From Acidobacteriota bacterium (GTDB taxonomy: Bacteria > Acidobacteriota > Terriglobia > UBA7540), in the NCBI GenBank assembly GCA_003224635.1, contig QHZK01000058.1:1-9919 (forward strand): DNA of 9,919 nucleotides, read 5' to 3'. A program made the position numbers and the translations under genes. Numbering within the stretch: the first letter of the stretch is position 1; every line of letters begins with the position of its first letter. Positions 1-6,105 of this stretch are shown here, piece by piece. The notes under the pieces were generated by a model. The model was not told the origin of the DNA and did no database searches. It saw only the letters and a list, made by a program, of their open reading frames with translations.

Positions 1-689
1 CGAGCTCCGGCCGCCGTTCTCGCGCATTGACGCGATGGCCCCTGGTCTCCATCTCGGATGCCCAGCGGCGCCCGGTGTCGGACCTGGATCTGAACTGGCT
101 TGCGACGGTCCACAATGGCCTCGACTTGGCCTCTACGTATTCCCTGGGGCCTGGCGACGCCGGCCACCTTGTCTTCCTCGGCCGGATCGCGCCGGAGAAG
201 AATCCGGTCCTTGCGATCCGGATGGCGATTCAGGCCGGTGTGCCGATCAAGATCGCGGCCCGGATCGACCGAGCGGACGAGGAGTACTTCGAAAGTCAGG
301 TCCGGCCGATGCTCAGCCACCCGCTCGTGGAATGGATCGGTGAGCAGGATGACCGGGCCAAGAATGAACTGCTTGGCTCGGCTAGGGCACTTCTCATGCC
401 GGTCGATTGGGATGAGCCCTTCGGGCTCACATTCATCGAAGCCCTAGCCTGCGGCACCCCGGTGATCAGCTCGCCACGCGGGTCGCTGCCCGAAATCGTT
501 CGACATGGGCTGGACGGCTTCCTCTGTAACGACGAAGAGGCGCTGGTCCGCGCCTGCCGTGAGGTGGTGAAGCTCGATCGACACTCCTGCCGACAAGGAG
601 CGCTGGAGCGCTTCTCGAGCCAGCGCATGGTGGAGGGCTACGAGCGTGCGTACTCCGCCGTTCTAGCGGGCGATTCGGTGGCGGCCTGA
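1..689 (+). CDS. Glycosyltransferase family 4, C-terminal part (5' end cut by window)
   Basis: The frame is open from base 3 to a TGA at 687-689, so the gene begins upstream of the window; an apparent TTG start at 27 is internal. What remains is the nucleotide-sugar-binding Rossmann half of a GT-B enzyme. Visible landmarks are VFLGRIAPEKNP, the opening beta strand and basic loop typical of GT4 enzymes, then EPFGLTFIEALACGTPVI, which carries the E-x7-E signature, followed by GSLPEIV and a GFLCND segment. Members transfer a sugar from an activated donor to glycan, lipid or small-molecule acceptors in the cytoplasm; the acceptor here cannot be inferred. About 225 codons are present, against a usual 350-420. 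It lies before the tRNA-Pro-associated array and would belong to the preceding segment if that array marks an element boundary. Confidence 0.88.
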   Translation, partial: SSGRRSRALTRWPLVSISDAQRRPVSDLDLNWLATVHNGLDLASTYSLGPGDAGHLVFLGRIAPEKNPVLAIRMAIQAGVPIKIAARIDRADEEYFESQVRPMLSHPLVEWIGEQDDRAKNELLGSARALLMPVDWDEPFGLTFIEALACGTPVISSPRGSLPEIVRHGLDGFLCNDEEALVRACREVVKLDRHSCRQGALERFSSQRMVEGYERAYSAVLAGDSVAA

Positions 690-844
690 ACACCGGGCGC
701 GAATGTATAGCCCAAACCGCCGCGCGCGCGTCCTCTATATGTAAGTACGGGTGAGAGCCGTCCGTCTCGCGTTTCGGGCAGGATCGACCGAGGAAGTCGG
801 CGATGGCTGGGGCGCTGACACCCAGCCGGGTCGATGGCTCAACC
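690..844. other. Intergenic spacer without a recognisable gene
   Basis: No convincing coding sequence. It holds an alternating CG tract at 719-730 and a 7-bp stem hairpin (GGCTGGG 805-811 with CCCAGCC 821-827, 9-nt loop). The hairpin has no T-run, so I do not call it a terminator. The plus-strand open frame starting at 751 runs through the tRNA remnant and is not a credible gene. Confidence 0.5.
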
Positions 845-998
845 GTGTCACAGATGTGTCACGCCTTCGCGGAACTAGGAGGACACAGGAGGACATGAGG
901 GGACACGACGACGCGCGAAATCGAGTGCAGGAGGACACTGGAGGAACCGGCGGGACAGGGGAGGACACGACCTACGCAGGGTTCGGGACCGTGAGGCC
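845..998 (+). repeat. Motif-array repeat, copy 1, running into tRNA-Pro 3' half
   Basis: This 154-bp unit aligns without a single gap to 9766-9919, with about 34 mismatches by hand count (about 78% identity). It opens with two GTGTCAC motifs (845-851, 856-862). Then come five direct GGACAC-type motifs at 881, 891, 901, 933 and 963, spaced 10, 10, 32 and 30 bp; all five recur at the same offsets in copy 2 (one is GGACAT here, GGACTC there). The spacers diverge while the motifs persist, which suggests protein binding on one face of the helix rather than coding: the frames hit stops at different places in the two copies. The best analogy is a row of recombinase arm sites next to a tRNA attachment core. 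It could instead be another kind of repeat family associated with this tRNA. Confidence 0.7.
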
Positions 999-1025
999 CG
1001 GGTTCAAATCCCGGGCCCCCGACCA
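980..1025 (+). pseudogene. tRNA-Pro(CGG) 3' half (putative attachment-site core)
   Basis: The segment reads as the last half of a tRNA: anticodon loop TTCGGGA (anticodon CGG, proline), 3' anticodon strand CCGTG, a T-arm with stem CCGGG/CCCGG around loop TTCAAAT, acceptor 3' strand GCCCCCG, discriminator A and an encoded CCA at 1023-1025. The matching 5' half (acceptor CGGGGGC, D-arm) is absent upstream, where the motif array lies instead, and the local 5' anticodon strand pairs imperfectly. It is therefore not a functional tRNA. A 3' half starting at the anticodon loop is the footprint left by tyrosine recombinases that cross over in the anticodon loop of tRNA genes. Confidence 0.75.
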
Positions 1026-1031
1026 GTGTCC

Positions 1032-1055
1032 TGTCTCAGGACATCGAGGACACCT
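1032..1055 (+). repeat. IS left terminal inverted repeat
   Basis: Pairs with 2249-2272 on the opposite strand, 20 of 24 positions matching; mismatches are at positions 5, 14, 16 and 24 from the outer end. It contains the transposase TGA (complement of 1036-1038). Confidence 0.8.
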
Positions 1056-2229
1056 GTTGCAAGACATTGTGCACAGGCCAGCGGCCTCGGAGCGGTTGGT
1101 AGTCGCGCTTTGGGTCGATGGAGAGTTCGCGGATGAGCTCACCATCCTCGGTGACGATTCGGACGTGCGGGCCAGCGACAAATAGCCTGACCCTTCGGTT
1201 CTTATGGGCTTCGCCGACCGGGATGTGGCGGAGCTTGCCGAGGTAGCGGAGGGTGACCTTACCGAAACGGTCGATCTTGTCGCGACGGACGCGGTGGTCG
1301 ATGGCTTCGGTGTTCGCGACGGGCTTCGCCTTGACCTTGGTGTCGAAGACCGCCATGGGCGTCTGCCGATTGAGAGAACGATGGGGTCGGTGATTGTTGT
1401 AGTAGTCGAGGAAGACACGGAGCTGCGGCTGCAGTTCTTGGAGGGTGGCCGCGGGTGGTTGCTTCTTGAGGAAGCGTTTGAGGGTCTGGTGGAAGCGCTC
1501 GACCTTACCGCAGGTCTGAGGGTGATAGGGAGTGGAGTGCTTGAAGATGATGCCCAGGCTCTCGAGCTCTGACTCGAGGGCGACCTTGCCGCGGCGGGAG
1601 CGTCCGGTGAAGACGGCAGCGTTGTCGCTGAGGAGCGAGGCGGGGAGCCCGAACGTATTCGAAGCGGTGCGGAAGACCCTGACCACGTCCAGAGCCTTGA
1701 CCGTGAGAAAGCAGGTAGAGGCCAGGCCGATGCGGGAATGGTCGTCGAGCAGGTTCAGGATCTCGACTGGCGTGCCGTCGGCGAGCTGCCAGGGCGTGGA
1801 GTCGAGCTGCCAGGTCTCGTTGGGCAGCTTGGCGACGAAACGGATGAATGAGGAGCGCGGTCGCTTGTGGGGTTGTGCAGTGATGAGGCCGTTGCGCTTC
1901 AGGATCCGCCAGATCGTGGCGGCCGACGGCCCGCCACGGGACTGGCGTGCGAGGTGATAAAGGATGGTCTGGGGGCCGGCGTCATGACCGGCGCTGGTCA
2001 GCTCGTCGCGCAGCTTGAGCACGTTGGCGACGATGTCGGCGCCAGTTTGATGAGAACACGACCGGGGTCGACGCGACCTCGGTTCTAAGGACGCGTACCC
2101 GCCTTCCTTGAATCTCTGCAGCAGCCGGTAAATCCAGCTCCGAGAGATCCCGTGGTCGCGGGCGAGGGTCGCAGGGCTGCGGTGTTCGAACACGATGGCA
2201 TCGACGATGTAGCAACCGAGCGCTGACAT
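1036..2229 (-). CDS. IS481-family DDE transposase
   Basis: The 397-residue protein has an N-terminal helix-turn-helix (about residues 8-45, ATLARDHGISRSWIYRLLQRF), a second winged-helix-like stretch around 60-115, then an RNase H-like integrase core. The catalytic triad is visible as D143 (WQLDST), D202 (LLSDNAAVF) and E244 (GKVERFHQTL), followed by YYNNHRPHRSLNRQTP, a typical IS481/rve C-terminal signature. It cuts and joins the IS ends in the cytoplasm. The ATG at 2229 is supported by GGAGGTGG a few bases upstream. Length and triad are intact and I see no frameshift, so the element may be active. The C-terminal 100 residues form a basic tail seen in this family. Confidence 0.93.
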   Translation of the reverse strand: MSALGCYIVDAIVFEHRSPATLARDHGISRSWIYRLLQRFKEGGYASLEPRSRRPRSCSHQTGADIVANVLKLRDELTSAGHDAGPQTILYHLARQSRGGPSAATIWRILKRNGLITAQPHKRPRSSFIRFVAKLPNETWQLDSTPWQLADGTPVEILNLLDDHSRIGLASTCFLTVKALDVVRVFRTASNTFGLPASLLSDNAAVFTGRSRRGKVALESELESLGIIFKHSTPYHPQTCGKVERFHQTLKRFLKKQPPAATLQELQPQLRVFLDYYNNHRPHRSLNRQTPMAVFDTKVKAKPVANTEAIDHRVRRDKIDRFGKVTLRYLGKLRHIPVGEAHKNRRVRLFVAGPHVRIVTEDGELIRELSIDPKRDYQPLRGRWPVHNVLQQVSSMS

Positions 2230-2248
2230 GGACCACCTCCGATCAAGG

Positions 2249-2272
2249 TGGTGTCCACTATGTCCTGCGACA
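2249..2272 (-). repeat. IS right terminal inverted repeat
   Basis: Reverse complement matches 1032-1055 at 20 of 24 positions. It lies just upstream of the transposase ribosome binding site, so the transposase promoter probably overlaps this end. The submotif TGTCCACTATGT recurs 23 bp further out at 2275-2286. Confidence 0.8.
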
Positions 2273-2290
2273 TCTGTCCACTATGTGGTG

Positions 2291-2312
2291 AAATCACACA
2301 CCCCCGACCAGT
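2291..2312 (+). repeat. Degenerate echo of the tRNA-Pro acceptor end
   Basis: Aligns with 1006-1027 (T-loop to CCA plus two bases) at 18 of 22 positions: AAATC, five mostly changed bases, then an exact CCCCCGACCAGT. The T-stem complement is destroyed, so it is not part of a tRNA. It brackets the IS as a direct repeat, which could be a remnant of an older attachment site or a by-product of rearrangement. The match is short and could be chance. Confidence 0.4.
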
Positions 2313-2420
2313 TTCTTGAACACACAATGAGTGCCGCCGACCTTCGCCGGGGCGAATTTGGCCCTGGAGATCACGGGGAGATCACAGGCTTAGCAAGCCG
2401 GAGCAAGAGCTCTCAGAAAG
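2313..2420. other. Short gene-free spacer downstream of the IS
   Basis: I see no gene here. The plus-strand open frame 2228-2884 crosses it but has no domain, runs over the terminator and opposes a better-supported small gene, so I reject it. Confidence 0.4.
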
Positions 2421-2450
2421 GAAGGAGGCCCTTCTTGTGGGGCCTCCTTC
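2421..2450 (-). terminator. Intrinsic terminator of the small minus-strand gene
   Basis: A perfect 11-bp stem (GAAGGAGGCCC with GGGCCTCCTTC) encloses an 8-nt loop. On the minus strand it is followed by the T-rich CCTTTCT. It begins 20 bases after the stop codon of the small membrane protein gene, the right place for a Rho-independent terminator. Confidence 0.8.
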
Positions 2451-2470
2451 ACGAGTACGACATTCGAGCG

Positions 2471-2716
2471 CTACTTGCCGACGTTCGCCCACGGGTCGGG
2501 GGACTCCACTGGGGCCGGACGGTTGCGCGACGGGGCGTTCTCTCCGGGCACCTCGCGGTCGAATGCGAACGGCTTGGTAACGCCAAGGTTGGAGGGGCCA
2601 ACGGTGCTGCGCAGCGTGTAGACGCCGGTAAGTCCAATGGCCAGGGCGCAGAACAGCGCCACTATGAGGACGAACGAACGGGTCGAGATGCGGCCGAAGT
2701 TTTCACGGAGCTCCAA
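2471..2716 (-). CDS. Small single-pass membrane protein, function unknown
   Basis: I do not recognise the 81-residue product. It has a short charged N-terminus (MELRENFGRISTRS), one hydrophobic segment at about residues 15-37 (FVLIVALFCALAIGLTGVYT), and a polar, proline-rich outer tail ending PVESPDPWANVGK. It is probably anchored in the membrane with the tail outside, or carries an uncleaved signal anchor. Reality is supported by GAGGAGG eight bases before the TTG start and by the strong terminator just downstream. It is divergent from the RR1-HK1 operon across about 290 bp, so shared control is possible but unproven. Confidence 0.72.
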   Translation of the reverse strand: MELRENFGRISTRSFVLIVALFCALAIGLTGVYTLRSTVGPSNLGVTKPFAFDREVPGENAPSRNRPAPVESPDPWANVGK

Positions 2717-3010
2717 TTTATTTGCCTCCTCAGGCGTTGGACCGGGCCGGGGTGGCGCGGTCGATGGTCTGACGGCAGGGGCGCTCGGTCCGGCTCAGCC
2801 GCCGGGAGAACCGACGTCGCGAGATCCGTCTCGGTCAGGCGTTGGTTGAGTTACGAATATGGCTCGCGCAAGGTTTCTCACTAAATCGAATCCTCCTGTA
2901 CTTTGTCGATCAGTCGAGCGGCGGTCGCTCGAGAACCTGACAGGAGAGTAGGTCTGGCTCCGGCGCGGCACATCTGTGTCAGCATCCACTCGCGATTGTG
3001 GCCAGCACGG
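2717..3010. promoter_or_regulatory. Divergent intergenic region between small membrane protein and RR1-HK1
   Basis: About 294 bp without a gene, from which both flanking units must be transcribed. An inverted repeat TCGAGCG (2914-2920) / CGCTCGA (2926-2932) with a 5-nt spacer could be an operator or a leader hairpin. The 10-mer CAGGCGTTGG occurs at 2731-2740 and 2836-2845. I could not assign convincing -35/-10 boxes. An alternative TTG start for RR1 at 2903 would extend the gene into this region. Confidence 0.4.
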
Positions 3011-3406
3011 ATGCCGTCACGCGACTCTTATGGCACCATCGCCCAGTTGGCGCGCCAGACGGTGCTGATTGTCGACGACCATTCCGCCTTTCGTCAGGCG
3101 ACAACCGCCCTGCTCGAGGCCGAGGGGTTTCGGGTTGTCGGTGAGGCCGCCAATGGCGAGGAAGCCATTCGAGCTGTGGCGCTGCTCCGGCCAGAGGTCG
3201 TTCTCCTTGACATCCAGCTACCCCGAGTCGACGGTCTGGAAGTGGCAGAGCGGCTGGCGGCGCGACCCGATCCGCCTGCCATCGTGCTGATCTCGAGTCG
3301 CAGTGCGGCATCGTACGGGCGGCGGCTTCTGCGCTCTCCCGCGAAGGGCTTCATAGCCAAAGACGTGCTATCCGGACAGGCGATCGCAGCTCTTCTCGCC
3401 CCGTGA
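3011..3406 (+). CDS. Stand-alone receiver-domain response regulator (RR1)
   Basis: The 131-residue product is a complete CheY-like receiver with no output domain. Acidic pocket D22-D23 (VLIVDDH), phosphoacceptor D67 (VVLLDIQLP), conserved Ser at 95 (VLISS) and Lys at 117 (GFIAKD) are all present. The chain ends after alpha-5. I chose the ATG at 3011; a TTG at 2903 would add an unconserved 36-residue tail, while GTG at 3062 starts exactly at the first beta strand, and none has a strong ribosome binding site. Its TGA overlaps the GTG of HK1 in a GTGA junction, so the two are translationally coupled. Without an output domain it may be a phosphate sink, a phosphorelay intermediate or a protein-interaction regulator. 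Its domain resembles the NarL-type receivers that pair with HisKA_3 kinases. Confidence 0.88.
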   Translation: MPSRDSYGTIAQLARQTVLIVDDHSAFRQATTALLEAEGFRVVGEAANGEEAIRAVALLRPEVVLLDIQLPRVDGLEVAERLAARPDPPAIVLISSRSAASYGRRLLRSPAKGFIAKDVLSGQAIAALLAP

Positions 3407-5004
3407 GCTGGCGGCGGCTCCGCTGGCCGGCCGCGTTCGGTGGACTCGTGATTGGGCTGGCTTCGGTGTGGCCGCTGCTCCAGTCTGGCGAGCCGGTCAA
3501 CTGGGCGCCGGATCTGGTCACTGGATGGACGCTCATCACCTGCGGCTTGGTCTCTGCCGGATGGCGACCAGAGAGTCGCAGCGGAGACCTGCTGATAGCA
3601 ACCGGCATCGCCTGGTTCTTGCCGAACTTCAACTACCTGGAGCCGGCGATCCTTGGTCAGGTGCTGGCGGCCATGGTGTTCGTCCATCGCGGCCCTCTCC
3701 TGCATCTGCTGTTCACGTATCCCTCGGGCCGCTCTTCCTCGGTGTTAACACGGATGGCGATCATCGCCGGCTACGTCGCCGCTATTGCGTATCCCGTGTG
3801 GCAGCACCCGCCCACGGGGATCGTGTTGGCAGCGCTCGTGTCCGTCGTCGTCGCGAGCCAGTCCTTCCGAGCCCTTGGCGCAACCCGCCGCACAACCGGC
3901 GTGGTCGTTTGCAGTGCTCTTGGGTTGAGCGTTTTCATGGCCGGCACAACGTTCCTGCCCCCCGCGATGGCGAGTGCCATCCTCCTGACATACGACGCGA
4001 TCCTTGTGGTTATCGCCGTTGCCCTCACCGCCGGCCTGCGGTTTGCATGGTGGACGCGTTCAGGCGTCACTGACCTCGTTGTGGAGCTTGGCGAGTCTCC
4101 ATCGGCGACTCTTCGCAGTGCGCTCGCCAGCGCTCTCGGGGATCCGAGTCTGCTGGTGGGTTACTGGTTACCTGACGTGCAGGGATTCTTCGATGCCGAA
4201 GGAAACGCTGTTGTGGTGTCGCAGGACGGGTCGCGCCAGTCCAGCACGCTGATCAAACGTGATGGTCAGCCTGTGGCCATCCTCGTTCATGACCCGGCGG
4301 TTGCGAGCGATCCTGGGCTTATCGAAGCGATCACCTCATCGGCCAGGCTGGCTACCGCCAACGTGCGCCTTCAGGCCGAAGTGAAGGCCCGTCTGGCCGA
4401 AGTTACCGCTTCGCGCCGGCGGATCCTCGAAGCGGGAGACGCGGAGCGCAGCCGTCTGGAGCGCCGTCTCCGAGATGGGCCTGAGCTGCGCCTCGGTGGC
4501 CTGGCTGCCAAGCTTCGTGCGGCGCGGGGATCGGCCGGCGACGACCACACGCTGGAGCTCATCAGGCACGCCGAATCGCAACTCGTGGCCACGCGGGAAG
4601 AGATGCTCAGGCTGGCACGTGGCATACATCCGCGTGAACTGTCCGACCATGGCCTTGCTGCGGCGCTCTCGGCGCTGGCCAAGGACTTTCCAGTACCCGT
4701 TGAGCTTGCCGTCATGCAGATCGAGAGTTCTCAGGCAGCGCAGGCCTGCGCCTACTTCGTGTGCTCGGAAGCTCTGGCGAACGTGGCGAAACACGCATCG
4801 GCCTCGCGCGTCACCGTCTCGGTGAAGCGGGATGGCCGGCATCTACTCATCGAGGTTCGAGATGACGGAGTCGGGGGAGCTGAACGCGATCGGGGCGCTG
4901 GACTGAGCGGACTGGCCGATCGAGTCGAGACGCTCGGAGGAACACTTTCGGTAGAGAGTCCTCCCGGTCGCGGGACTCGCGTGCTCGCATCTATTCCCGT
5001 TTAG
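3403..5004 (+). CDS. Multi-pass sensor histidine kinase homologue lacking the phosphoacceptor His (HK1)
   Basis: The 533-residue protein has seven or eight membrane segments (about residues 7-217, with a YPSGR motif near 104-108). A linker with LGDPSLLVGYWLPDVQGFFD (about 245-265) follows, then a coiled helix (325-350), a HisKA_3 dimerisation domain and a HATPase_c domain. The H-box, normally ERDLHDGAQQ, reads ERRLRDGPEL here: the phosphoacceptor position is Arg357 (codon CGA at 4471), and the Gln of the DxxxQ phosphatase motif is Leu. The ATP site looks whole: N-box SEALANVAKHA with N460, G1 DDGVGG (487-492), and G2 GAGLSGLADR. The helix LARGIHPRELSDHGLAAAL is normal. So it could bind ATP but not autophosphorylate in the usual way. 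Paralogue of HK2. Starts GTG, overlapping RR1 by 4 nt; ends 4 nt from the convergent DctP gene. Confidence 0.9.
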   Translation: MSWRRLRWPAAFGGLVIGLASVWPLLQSGEPVNWAPDLVTGWTLITCGLVSAGWRPESRSGDLLIATGIAWFLPNFNYLEPAILGQVLAAMVFVHRGPLLHLLFTYPSGRSSSVLTRMAIIAGYVAAIAYPVWQHPPTGIVLAALVSVVVASQSFRALGATRRTTGVVVCSALGLSVFMAGTTFLPPAMASAILLTYDAILVVIAVALTAGLRFAWWTRSGVTDLVVELGESPSATLRSALASALGDPSLLVGYWLPDVQGFFDAEGNAVVVSQDGSRQSSTLIKRDGQPVAILVHDPAVASDPGLIEAITSSARLATANVRLQAEVKARLAEVTASRRRILEAGDAERSRLERRLRDGPELRLGGLAAKLRAARGSAGDDHTLELIRHAESQLVATREEMLRLARGIHPRELSDHGLAAALSALAKDFPVPVELAVMQIESSQAAQACAYFVCSEALANVAKHASASRVTVSVKRDGRHLLIEVRDDGVGGAERDRGAGLSGLADRVETLGGTLSVESPPGRGTRVLASIPV

Positions 5005-5008
5005 GCGC

Positions 5009-6103
5009 TCAAGATCGCATCAAGCAGCTAGCCGGAATCGCGAGCGGTTGTCCCGGGGATGTGGAGCCTTTCAACGCTTGGATCTGGTCAATGAAGAACT
5101 TCGTTCGCGCGTCGCGGTCCAGCCATTCGTAGACAATCGCGAAGGATGTCTGCAGCGCGGCGATGTCGGCCGGGGCTGCCAGTGCGAAGCGAGTTCCAAG
5201 GGCGCATTCCTGTTCGATATAGCTGCCGTCATCGCCGACGAAACCCATAGAGTCCCTGGTGGCAGCGGATAGCGCCTCCTGAAGCCATTCTCGGTCCTGC
5301 GAACTGATTGAACCAAGGCGCACCGGGTTCGCGAAGAGCACGTTGACCCCCGGCCACAGGACCACGTTTGCAGTGATGTACGGCGCCGCCCGCGAGAGAT
5401 ATGGCTCCTGAAGTGAATAGCCGCGGATGCCGAACTCAAATCCCTGGATGTCGCCGGTGTCGAGGTAGTGCCGGCGCAGATCACCGCTGGCCTCGACCGG
5501 AACCGCTCCCAGCGCCCGGATCGCCTGCTCCTGCGTTTCCGACCGATAGGTTCCGAACGAGATGCCCCTCCAATCCCGTGGACCGAGTAATGGACGCTGG
5601 ACTGCCACCGGCACGTGCAGCGCGCCAGCGAAAACTCCGAGCCCGCTCAAGTTGAGGCTGTGCAGCTGCTCGAGCATCTGGCGGGTCAGGTTGCTCTCGA
5701 TGACTGCTTTCTGGAGCGGATAGCCGTCGATGAGCATTGGAGCCGAAAGAGCGCGTAGTCCAAGCACCCCCATCGAGTCGAAAACGCCGGCGCCGGTAAT
5801 GCCGATGTCAACCCTGCCCGAAGCCACAGCCTGGACCACTTGCGCTTCGTTGTCCGGCGCAAAACCTCCCACGCTGTTGATGACTTCGATCCGCATCTGG
5901 CCCGCTGACAACGCAGACACGCGCTCGATGAAATCGGCGGCCGCGCGATTCTGGCTCAGTAGGTCGAGACTTGTGTTCGCCAGCCGAAACACGACCGGCT
6001 CGCCGATCGCACCTGCCTTGTTGGGCACGCCAGGAGCCATGCAGCCGCAGATACATGCGACCAGGGCCAGGCCGAGCCACGACATCCGGCAACAGGCTTG
6101 CAA
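5009..6103 (-). CDS. TRAP-type (DctP-like) solute-binding lipoprotein, no permease nearby
   Basis: The 364-residue product starts with a signal peptide and a lipobox LVAC (Cys17), so it is probably a surface lipoprotein. The body follows the DctP fold: VVFRLANTS, FIERVSALSAGQMRIEV, AQVVQAVASGRVDIGITGAGVF, LSAPMLI, then DWRGISFGTYRSETQEQAIRALGAVPVEA and a C-terminal region with ANVVLWPGVNVLFANP. DctP proteins capture organic acids for TRAP transporters, but no DctQ/DctM membrane subunit lies in this window. Where the family, as I recall it, has G-L-K-I-R with a ligand-binding Arg, this protein has G-I-S-F-G, with an Arg three residues later. Start is TTG at 6103, with GGAG eight bases upstream, two bases after the NHL gene stop; ATG at 6085 is an alternative. 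Cotranscribed with the NHL gene. Confidence 0.85.
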   Translation of the reverse strand: MQACCRMSWLGLALVACICGCMAPGVPNKAGAIGEPVVFRLANTSLDLLSQNRAAADFIERVSALSAGQMRIEVINSVGGFAPDNEAQVVQAVASGRVDIGITGAGVFDSMGVLGLRALSAPMLIDGYPLQKAVIESNLTRQMLEQLHSLNLSGLGVFAGALHVPVAVQRPLLGPRDWRGISFGTYRSETQEQAIRALGAVPVEASGDLRRHYLDTGDIQGFEFGIRGYSLQEPYLSRAAPYITANVVLWPGVNVLFANPVRLGSISSQDREWLQEALSAATRDSMGFVGDDGSYIEQECALGTRFALAAPADIAALQTSFAIVYEWLDRDARTKFFIDQIQALKGSTSPGQPLAIPASCLMRS

Positions 6104-6105
6104 CG

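Larger units (their letters stand above)
1032..2272 (-). mobile_element. IS481-family insertion sequence, complete, 1241 bp
   Basis: One transposase gene occupies nearly the whole element, bounded by 24-bp imperfect inverted repeats at 1032-1055 and 2249-2272 (20 of 24 matching). Both outer ends start TGTC-N-CAGGACAT and continue to GGACACC. The transposase stop codon lies inside the left repeat. A 12-bp motif, TGTCCACTATGT, occurs at 2252-2263 inside the right end and again at 2275-2286 just outside it, so the true right end could be slightly further out. I see no clear target duplication: the flanks are GTGTCC on the left and TCTGTC on the right. The left end lies six bases after the CCA of the tRNA-Pro remnant. 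Confidence 0.85.

Noticed and set aside
845..998. CRISPR array or plasmid iterons
   Set aside because: Repeat units are only about 6-10 bp with irregular spacing, no unique spacers of constant length, no cas or rep gene; a recombinase or regulator binding array fits better.
980..1025. Functional tRNA-Pro gene
   Set aside because: The acceptor 5' strand, D-arm and a proper anticodon 5' strand are missing upstream; only the 3' half is present.
751..1185. Plus-strand open frame of 144 codons over the array and tRNA remnant
   Set aside because: It reads through the tRNA 3' half and the IS end; copy 2 has a stop in the same frame (TGA at about 9844), and the encoded peptide is a translation of the GGACAC repeats.
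2731..2845. Direct repeat CAGGCGTTGG at 2731 and 2836 as an operator pair
   Set aside because: Only ten bases, no symmetry and no extended similarity; could easily be chance in high-GC DNA.
2228..2884. Plus-strand open frame of 218 codons
   Set aside because: No domain, runs across the intrinsic terminator and opposes the small gene that has a ribosome binding site; typical high-GC shadow frame.
4336..4842. Minus-strand open frame inside HK1, and similar frames opposite HK2 and RR2
   Set aside because: They lie antisense to well-supported genes and show no family motifs.
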